Shown here in pieces: positions 55,578 to 64,000 of a stretch of 64,000 nt of DNA. A program made the translations under genes and the position numbers. How positions within the stretch are numbered: the stretch's first letter is position 1; the number at the start of each line of letters is the position of its first letter. Where the stretch lies: NCBI GenBank assembly GCA_020137815.1, contig CM035350.1:8588712-8652711 (forward strand), given 5' to 3'. Origin of the DNA: Hormiphora californensis (lineage: Eukaryota > Ctenophora > Tentaculata > Cydippida > Pleurobrachiidae). The notes under the pieces are model-generated. The model had not been told where the DNA came from. It worked only from the letters and a program-made list of their open reading frames with translations, and searched no databases.

Positions 55578-56179
55578 GGTACCAAGAAACGTTAGATGAT
55601 TCAAAAAAAGGAAATTAAAACTGTACGTGGTCAATAGACGATTTCAAAGCAAAAAATAGGAAATTATAACAGAGAGATTTAAAGGAAGGGAGAGAGATAT
55701 ATGGATCAAGTAAGAGAGAGAGAGAGAAACAGAGATATATGGATCAAGTAAGCGAGAGAGAAATAGAGGCCACAAGGCAGCTTGTAGTAGACATTAGGTC
55801 GCAGTTGTGTCGACTAATCAGATAACAGGGCTAACTAGTAGCAGCAGGGATTCCCGTTTATAGAAATAGTTGTGGTTTTTTTCTCGCTGCATCACTACGT
55901 CTAGATGAGAGCATCTCACGAGTTGTAATGCACCGCCACCACCACAAGCAGAGCTACTACAAATCACGTGTAGTACTCGAGGTTTCCCAGTAGGCTACAA
56001 CAACTAGGATGATATATAATCTCTAAATTGGTGAGCGCAAATCCGCAATTCATATGGCGGTAAACATATATATTTTATCGTTATCTATATCTATTGGCTA
56101 AAAATTATATGAGCAGATGATATACAATATCATATATTATGTGCACGGGGGTTCCGTTTGAAGATCACTTGTTGAAGTA

Positions 56180-56589
56180 CAGGGTGTTCATTTTGGATCT
56201 TTACAAGCGTTGGGCTTCACCCAGAAAAAAGTTGACAAAATAAGCTTATGAAACTTCATCAAAATGTAAATTTTTGAGCCGTTTTAGAGTCTTTCCAGCC
56301 ACTTTTTTCGAAATTCTGAGACCGAAAAACACATCCAATCATCATAAAACTTTGTATTGGGTTTGACATAGAAAATACCCAAAAAACATTTTAGCAAAGT
56401 CTCAGCACCAGCAAAAAATTCCTTCTGGTAGCTTTGATGCCAAAAACACACTTCCCGGGGTGCTAGAGCTCTGAAAACACCAGGAACCTTAAATGAGGGT
56501 ATAGAATAGTCCAAGTATCATAAGCTAATTTTGTCAACTTTTTCCTGGGTGAAGCCCAACGCTTGTAAAGATCCAAAATGAACACCCTG
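56180..56589. mobile_element. MITE with 71-bp terminal inverted repeats
   Basis: A 410-bp element flanked by TA. Both ends begin CAGGGTGTTCATTTTGGATC and stay complementary for about 71 bp with two mismatches. Tc1/mariner-type non-autonomous element. The interior open frame (56284-56514, minus) shows no transposase motif. Confidence 0.88.
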
Positions 56590-56691
56590 TATGTATCTAC
56601 AACCCTGTATGTATCTACAACTCGAAGTAATACAACTGTATTTTGGACGTATCTTTATGATCTATATTTTCTAATTTCTGGGAGACCGCAA

Positions 56692-56886
56692 ATGGACTTA
56701 AGAGAGCCAGGGAAAACAGACCTTAGTGAATTAGCGCAAATTGTCAGACGAGATGTTTCCCATTTTAGATCCTCCTTTCTTCAGAGAAGGAGCGATAAGG
56801 AACTTAACTCAAGGAATGAAGACTTAAATGATCAGTCGCCCTTGAATGTCGACTTTCGACCAAGTGATATGGAAGCGTCCAGCTGA
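56692..56886 (+). CDS. Hypothetical short ORF
   Basis: 64 codons from ATG (MDLREPGKTDLSELAQ) to TGA, with charged, protein-like composition and no recognised domain. It lies 100 bp after the MITE. It may be a terminal exon, but no clear acceptor was seen. Confidence 0.25.
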   Translation: MDLREPGKTDLSELAQIVRRDVSHFRSSFLQRRSDKELNSRNEDLNDQSPLNVDFRPSDMEASS

Positions 56887-57060
56887 TAGCGGTTTTGACT
56901 TATGTGTGTTTTATATTTAAATGCGATAGTTTAGTATCGCAGCTTATAGGGAGAGATTCAAAATGGCATGATTTTAGATATAAATATTCTCTCCCTATAA
57001 AATCTCCGTATAATCTCCCTATACATATTATAAAATCTCCCTATAAAATCTCTCCCTATA

Positions 57061-57120
57061 AGTTATGTAACTTCTTTATTTCTGGTATATAACTACCAGA
57101 AATAAAGAAGTTACATAACT
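57061..57120. repeat. Perfect 27-bp-arm palindrome
   Basis: Arms 57061-57087 and 57094-57120 are exact complements around a 6-base loop. They are preceded by CTCCCTATAAAAT direct repeats (56985-57060). Confidence 0.97.
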
Positions 57121-58196
57121 AAGTTTCGGCTAAAATAACTATACAGAGGTAAGTAAGATTTACACCAAATACCAAGTACTGCCGATTAAGCTGTCCCTGA
57201 TCGTCTACTACTGCCAAATGGGACCCGGTGTGTAGTAACAATACAATAATGAATCATATAATACAGTGGGGCCTCGTATGTGTGTGCACATAGACAGGGA
57301 CCAAAGAAAAGATGAGGGGGCAATTTGATGAATAGTGTCATACATTATAGAGACCATGCTACATGCAGTACATAACTGAGGGTCAAATCGCTACAATGCC
57401 ACTACGTGAAATTGCGAGTCATGGTGTGTGGTGACTGATTATAGATCCGGGCCAGGACCTGTGACTAATTAGACTTCTTTGATCTGATAGAGCTGGAGGG
57501 CAATAAAGTCATATCATTTGTCAGTACAAGGAGTTTGGCAAATTGTGCAAGGAAATGAAGGATACACATGTAACACATGTAGACGCCACATGTGTAATAG
57601 AGTGTTCTACAGGCCACAGGTTATATCTGCAGAGTTCTTCTCTTCCCACCCATTCAGATTGGACTGTATAGTTTAGCCAGCTAACTAATATAGGATAATA
57701 GAGCGATAGAGAGAGAAGATAAGAGCGATAGATAAAGAGAGAAGATAAGAGCGGCCAGTTTCTCTTCTCATTGAAACCATTCTAACTTCTAGTACCACAA
57801 TAATTATATCATTACCGCAAGGACTGGATCAGATCAGAACTGCGGGAAAAAAGATATAAAGACTGTAACAGAGCTGCAGCAGGGGAACAGGAATGAAACA
57901 AAGATCGGACTGTAACTCTTCATATCAATTGTTTTGGGAAACAATTACCCTCCGTGACCAGTCACTAACCACTTACCTTTTTTCTTTTCAGGAGCGCTCA
58001 AGACAGGCATGCTGCATGCGTTCCAAAATGTTCTAGAAATCATTTACAGTTCCGGTATTTTGGCTATTTAATTATGACTCTCTTTCCTGTCCCACGTAAA
58101 ATGCATACATCATAATCGAATAAGATTACAAAATACTGATAAGAAATCAGCCCATAGCGACCGGGCCCGCTCACACGTTTCCCTGACAACACATAC

Positions 58197-58306
58197 CTGC
58201 GAAGATTGTTCCAGTGATTCGGTTCCATGACAACGAACTGTCTTTTCTTGTACTCTCTGTTCATATCCTTGAATATCTGGACTGCTTTATATGCTGCAAA
58301 CGCCAT
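58197..58306 (-). CDS. Candidate alternative Kv first exon (MAFAAYKAVQIFKDMNREYK)
   Basis: A 110-nt exon: ATG, 36 codons, donor CGCAG|GTATGT in phase 2. The hydrophobic start MAFAAYKAVQIF is followed by NREYKKRQ. It is the most distal of the well-supported candidates, about 19.6 kb from the common exon. Confidence 0.6.
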
Positions 58307-58529
58307 TATTTTATCTTTTTAGTCCTAAAATGATAGGGTTCAGTTAGGTTTGAGTACATTGCTTATTTGGTGAACGCATTGTGTGTGTGGGTTTTTGTAT
58401 TGAAAACAAGAAAGTTAGAAAGCGGAACGAAGATCGAAGACCTACGCAGTGTTAGTAACTCAACAAAACCCAAATGAAAGCTAAGGACAATAGAAAAACC
58501 TATCACCGGCGGAAATAACAAATCGATTG

Positions 58530-58954
58530 TAAGATTGTAGAGAAGGTTTGTTTTCTGGGAGACAGCTATTAGAGAAGGCATTTTCCGTCTAGTATCAATA
58601 ATGGCGATCGAAATATCGAAATCATTAGTCATATGGAAAATCCTATTTGTTAGGGGAGACATGCATTAGTGATTAAATAATTTACAGTGGAGTCTGCCGC
58701 TGAAACGAATTTTAATATGCATGAAAGACTAACAAACGTTGTAAGGTTTTTTCCAAGAAAAACAAGGTATATATGAGTCTGGGTAGCCTAGATGAAAGAT
58801 ACCGTAATGGGATAATACCCCACGCAGTAATTACTAAAGTTTAACATAGCTCTGAAGCTAATGATTTAAACAAATGAAGACAGACAGCTGAATCCCGGTG
58901 AGACTTTTGGAAGATAAAATTAGTTTTTTGAGAGACAGCTCTTAGGGAATGCAT
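58530..58954. repeat. Diverged duplicate of a possible start-exon segment
   Basis: On the minus strand, sequence encoding MPSLIAVSQKTN (ATG at 58581) and MHSLRAVSQKTN (ATG at 58954) is clearly duplicated at about 370 bp spacing, including the flanking GAGACAGCT word. Neither copy has an obvious phase-2 donor. Confidence 0.6.
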
Positions 58955-59955
58955 TGTCAGTCTGCTGCAGTACTAGTGCCACTACGTCAATGTGTCGCAC
59001 TTCGACAAGAAGACGGAAATAGGATGCCAGACAATGACCAACACACTCACACCTTGCATCACGAAGATCTGGCTGTGGTGTTATAGTACCAGGATTTTTG
59101 TACCGTTACGGAAATGGAATGATGAAACAAATAATTCACATTGGACTTCTGAGGAATCAGGAGCTTGTCAGAGGCATTGGAGTTACAGCAAAGTTGACAG
59201 TATGTTGAGCGAAGAACTAGCAGTGGAGCCATCAAAAATGATACCACAGGCTCAAACAAGCTTGAATGGTTCATTCAATGATTCATTTCTCGGGTGGCTT
59301 TGAAGCTTCATGAAGGATTGAAGGATTGCAAGGACATGAAGCAAGGAATTTAAGTGCATCTCCACGAGGATATTATTTATCTTACCAGGTCATCAGATAG
59401 TTCTATGACCCGAATAATTGGAATACAATGGGTTCACACATGTATAGCAACACTGTATCCCGACTGGCCGACTACTCGATGAGTCATCATATAACGTGAC
59501 TTTGATATCATTGAATGAAATAAGTAACAAAGTCACGTTGTATACCTCACACTCCCATGGTAAGTCGTGTTTTGTCCCATTCAAATGGAAGAGCATTTCC
59601 AAACATGAAAAGCCCTGAGCTATGCAAACTAAGGAAGGGCTACTGCCCTACTAATGATAATCATAATGAAGGGGTATTGGGATGTTTCAATGATTTTTCA
59701 TTGTCCAAGTCAGTAATCAGTATATATGCCGCCCCTACCGACCTATAGAGTACTATAGGGCTGTATTTGCAACCATTTCTAATTACTCAATCGCGATTGG
59801 TCCCTGTGTGAGATTGAAGTTACGTCATAGCTTCATACAACTGCCTCCCTGCTAGTTGCTGATAGAGTTACCGCGTCACGTCTGATCAAATCCAGGTCCA
59901 CTGTTATACAACTAGTAGGAGTACCAAGGTAATCTGAGATTCCCTGCCGACACAC

Positions 59956-59960
<5 letters not shown>

Positions 59961-60011
<51 letters not shown>

Positions 60012-60323
60012 TCAGAAGAGTAGCAGCAGAAATAGTAGTCTTTCTGACCTAATTTTCTAGTATCGGCTGAATCGATTTCAGTACTGATCTAGACTACCTT
60101 TATAGTGCAATGACGAAGATTGGTGCTAAGAAATTCTGCTATTTGCAAATCAGGAATTTCATACAGCATCCGATACACATGTTTTGATATCTAATACACG
60201 CCGTTCATCGTTCATTGGGTTCTATAAAATTCAGTAGATGGTCGTGTGCACGTCTGCGATTCACAAGCAAGCCCTTCTTTTTTTGTTATATTCACACCAT
60301 GTCTCTCTCTCTCTCTCCCTCTT

Positions 60324-60414
<91 letters not shown>

Positions 60415-60415
60415 C
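59961..60415. repeat. Two (CT)n microsatellites
   Basis: CT tracts at 59961-60015 and 60302-60415 on the plus strand. Confidence 0.95.
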
Positions 60416-61062
60416 AAACGTGATTGCGCTTCACTTGATGTCCGTCAATGTCACGCAAAGTGCACATAACTCATCCCATGTACATATTTCCTTCTCGGCT
60501 TGTTAGTTCCAGAATCTTGTTATGTGTCCCACTGTCGCTCTCAATTCAGTGCCATAGAAAAATAGAGAGAGGGAGTGAGAGAGAGAGAGGGGGAGAGAGA
60601 AAGATAAATTAATAGAAGAATGTCCCGCCATGTGCATCTAGCATGTCCTCATGTTCGCAACGAGCATTCCGCATACTTGTTTACTCTTTTGATTTCTACA
60701 TAATTGAGCTCTGACCTCTTAGCATCTTTTGTGTCCCTCCAGCTCCACCACTAAATCCCCGAGTCTTGTTATGTTGTTCCCTTTCTTCAACAATTCTGTT
60801 GTGTCCCTCAACTTCATAGGCATAGAATCACTAGAAAATTTGATCTAGAACTCCGTGCTTTAGAACCTTTCGAACCACACACTTTCCGGTGTGTTTCACA
60901 GGCAGCAAGCGGTCACTAGAACTGTGAATCTACGATAGCACGCATAGATCACGTGGGCAGTGTATCACGTGACTGGCACTATGTTTCAGTGAATAGAGCG
61001 GTAGTGTGTTTTGATATGTGTTAGTCTAATAGCTCCGTTTCTTTTTATGCCTATCCTACTAC

Positions 61063-61172
61063 TAGCTTGTTGAATGTAGAGAACTGACAATTGTTGTTGA
61101 TGCAGCGGGTTGATGATGCTTGTTGTAATGGAAATATAGCTTCCTCAACTTTGATATCTTTTGGACTTCCAT
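61063..61172 (-). CDS. Weak candidate alternative Kv first exon (MEVQKISKLRKLYFHYNK)
   Basis: A 110-nt exon: ATG, 36 codons, donor AGCTA|GTAGTA in phase 2. It has a strong basic/hydrophobic N-terminus. The donor is weak and the distance large (22.5 kb), so this could be fortuitous. Confidence 0.3.
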
Positions 61173-61231
61173 TATCTCTAAATATCCCCATCCTGTGACG
61201 CCCACGATCCTTCTCTAAATCCCTCCACATC

Positions 61232-61468
<237 letters not shown>

Positions 61469-61514
61469 TCCCTCTCCCTGTATTATCTCCCTAACAGCTC
61501 AAGGATTCATTATC

Positions 61515-62151
61515 ATGCTCCAAGTGATTCCTCCCCTTCCTCGTTGCAACATCACTACTTCTTTTGAACATCGCAAGCTGGACCGGTTTCCTGGCCTCGA
61601 TCAAGGATATCCTTCCCATTTTGGGTTGTCCATCGCCCTGACACCGGACCATGTCACTTCGGTCGCTCACCATCTTAACTTTCTCCTCATCGCCCTTCCC
61701 TCAGAGTTACAGGCTCCCCTTTGGAACTCATTCGGTATGAACCACAATCATCTTAGGAGCACCACCGTGTGTTGTTGTACTGTCCGATGGTTTGGTTCAA
61801 TTGTCAACTGTGTTGTTGTCCAAGTTTTGTTCAAATTGTTACGTCACTTCTATGTCGTTCTAGCAAGTGAAGTGCTTAATATAATAAGTATGATCTGAGA
61901 GCTTTCGTAATCCGTGCCCCTGCCCCATTTAAAGAGACCTCTCCTAACCCGTACCCCTCCCCACAAGAAGTCCTAACCCGTGTCTTCGTTCCCCAGGTTA
62001 TCTGGCCCACTTGAAGGAGTCAAAGGAAGAGTCTGACGGGTATTTCAGGGCAGTACTACGGCTAGATCCCAACAACATTGTAGCCACCTCCAATAGCCAA
62101 TTGCTGGTCTTGAGGAACTTTAATGACAAAAAACTCCGTAAAAAAGTCTAA
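61515..62151 (+). CDS. Partial gene with TPR-like C-terminus, two exons
   Basis: Exon 61515-61734 (donor TTC G|GTATGA) joins exon 61997-62151 (acceptor TTCCCCAG, stop TAA) in phase 1. The second exon reads GYLAHLKESKEESDGYFRAV then LRLDPNN, a tetratricopeptide-repeat helix pair. The start is uncertain: an acceptor-like AG lies just before, so earlier exons may exist. Role unknown; TPR modules mediate protein-protein contacts. Confidence 0.5.
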
Positions 62152-62338
62152 ACTAAAAATTGAATGCCCCCCCTATCAATAAAACCCCCCCCTAGCCCTT
62201 ATCAATAATACCCCCCCCCCCCCTAGAAAGAGAAAGAGAGAGGGTGAGGTGGAAGGAAGGGGGGGTATGGTGCCAAGCAAGTCACCGAGAAAATATACCC
62301 GCTAGCCCAGTTTCTGGCCCTTTTTTACTTTACACAGG

Positions 62339-62649
62339 TACAGGCTGGACTTGCCAATACAGGTTTATTGCTTGTATGAAAAGGAAAAATAAAATTAATC
62401 CCGTGGGTTTTTTTCATGTTTGGGAAGTCAGCAACTCTCCTGAAATGGCTCTACTTTTTAAACTCGCAGAAAGTGTGGGGGAGGATATATCTCGTTTTGA
62501 CATCCCGCCAATCTCAGGTCTATGTCAAGCTGCGTTATTTCATCTAAAGACAGCCTTATCGATCGACCCGAACTCGGCCCTGCCGATTCTTTTCACTTTT
62601 TTTCCCCAGTATCCCACCGTAAACACAAAAAATACAATATCGAAATCGT
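62339..62649 (+). CDS. Second TPR-like exon or fragment
   Basis: After TTTACACAG the frame contains AALFHLKTALSIDPNSA, again a TPR-type helix ending in DPNS, then runs to TAG. It could be an alternative 3' exon or a duplicated copy. Homopolymer irregularities begin here, so frame continuity is unreliable. Confidence 0.3.
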
Positions 62650-62659
62650 AGTAATTTTT

Positions 62660-64000
62660 AAATTTTAGAAACCTAATTTTTTTTTGACCCCGGAAACGCC
62701 AAAAAATTACAAATTTACAGTTGAGACCGTAAGAAAATCATTAATGTCGTTACAACAAGAGTTAGGTTACCAGACAGAAGCCTATGACTGTCGTGACCTA
62801 AAGTATCTCCACTAACAACAAATTTTTTAGGATTGACTTACCTCCCCAAAAACAAGTCTCTCCCCTCTTCAAACCCTTTTCCGTCCCCGAATCCCGGCCA
62901 TCCCCCCTCCTTGAATACCTAACATGGCTATTGGAAACTAAGGCAGCCTATCTGGGACGGAATGAGCTTTTAAAGCTGATGGGTTATTCCCGGGAAACCC
63001 CCGGGGACGGGAAATTTGCCCAATGCTTATCTAATGAAACCTAAGGGCCGGGGATTTATCCCCGGTTGACTCTTATCAGTCAGCCTTGGAACTTGCAACC
63101 AGGTGAGAGGGGAGAGGGGAACGAAAGTGGGGAAAGAAAATAAATAAGGGGGGGGGTCTTAATGGGCCTTTTTTTACTTTTATTTATTTTTAATTTTTGA
63201 ATTTACCAATTAAAAATTCAAAGTGGCCCAAGGATTCCCAAAAAAGCTGATTCAAAAGGGGCGGTTAGTTAGAGTTATTTGTTAGACTCTTTTTTAGCGG
63301 GGAAGCTGATTAAATGTAGACAAGGGGAAAAAGCAAGCTTTTCCCTGGGTTTTTTTTTAACCCCACAACTTATCATCTCAAAACTCCCCTTTCTCAGGAC
63401 CCTCCCGGTTTTGTATCGGGGCCGTGTCATTTTCCCCTTGCATTTCCTAAAAGTTAAAACAAAAAGGGGATTTTGACGCACATAAAAAACACGATAAAGA
63501 CCCGGGTTCTTCGGGGCCTTTCAACACTCATGCACTCCAAACAGGAAACGATAACGAACAAAACCCCTCTAACCCCTTTTGGCCCCCTGGAAAGGGGGGA
63601 AATATTTTTTTTCTTTTCCAAAAATTAACAGAAAAGGGAGAGATCCCGGGGGCCGGTACTTTTTTAACGTAGGGGAGATACCATGGCCCTTATTTTGGTG
63701 CCTTTTTCTTTTTTTCTCCTTTTCCTTTCCTACCCTTTTTTTCCCACATTGGCCCCTTTTCCCCCTTTTTTCCCCTTCTCTCTCTCTCCTCCCCTCTCCT
63801 CTCCCTCTCTCCTCTCTCTCTCCCCCCTTCTTTTCTCCTCTCCCCTTCCCTTTCGTCCTCCCTCTCTCCCCCCTCTCTCTCTCTCTCCCCCTCTCCCCCC
63901 CAAATCATAGCGTTCGCCCTTATGTTTAATATGGATATCTCCCTTTTCCCTCACAATATTTTCTCTATAATTTGCAGCCCCAATCTTTCATTGCCGCCCC
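62660..64000. other. Probable low-quality contig end
   Basis: Many short homopolymer runs (TTTTTT, GGGG, CCCC, AAAA) appear doubled or stretched compared with the rest of the window, for example around 63280-63430 and 63590-63780. No coherent gene or repeat is visible apart from a CT-rich stretch at about 63778-63900. Confidence 0.55.

Noticed and set aside
58992-59303. Plus-strand 103-codon frame
   Set aside because: No ATG at its start, no splice partners, no domain. Probably chance.

Overview
This is a eukaryotic, animal nuclear window. The evidence is GT-AG introns with consistent phases, a DNMT3-type DNA methyltransferase with PWWP and ADD domains, a CEP162-like ciliary coiled-coil protein, a voltage-gated K+ channel with a T1 domain, a eukaryotic tRNA-Pro, a Polinton/Maverick element, and several TA- or 8-bp-duplicating DNA transposon remnants. 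Short introns, very many (GA/CT)n tracts and the gene set suggest an early-branching animal (ctenophore or cnidarian rather than sponge, since sponges sampled so far generally lack Kv channels). The sequence alone does not settle this.

Layout. 1-6.76 kb: most of one Polinton (packaging ATPase, chromo-integrase, two small unknown proteins, protein-primed-type DNA polymerase B with one frameshift inside its catalytic motif C). 6.76-19.4 kb: a repeat-rich accessory zone with pogo-like MITEs, foldbacks, a hAT-like element with perfect 8-bp target duplication, a higher-order minisatellite, and several small genes. These include two diverged members of one unrecognised family flanking a zinc-ribbon protein that may be an OB-fold protein. 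19.7-38.6 kb: the gene-dense core: DNMT3 (+, 11 exons), a secreted Gly/Cys-rich protein (-), CEP162 (+, 10 exons) and a Kv channel (-, 7 constitutive exons), with a tRNA-Pro in a Kv intron. 38.6-61.2 kb: what looks at first like gene-poor, microsatellite-rich DNA.

Main finding. The 38.6-61 kb region contains, on the Kv strand, at least a dozen short open exons. Each begins with ATG and ends at a plausible 5' splice site in phase 2. The first common Kv exon has a canonical 3' splice site in exactly the matching phase. Several of these exons begin with the same peptide (M-I-A-A-T, or S-I-A-A-T) and most continue with an Arg/Lys-rich stretch, which is the layout of N-type inactivation 'ball' peptides. 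I infer a protocadherin/UGT1-like variable locus: one K+ channel body with an array of alternative promoters/first exons encoding interchangeable N-terminal gates. This is inference from phase, splice signals and peptide similarity, and RNA evidence is needed.

61.5 kb to the end: two TPR-like exons (+), followed by about 1.3 kb with abnormal homopolymer content, probably a poor-quality contig end. Single-base frameshifts in the Kv T1-S1 linker and in Polinton PolB could be real or assembly errors.
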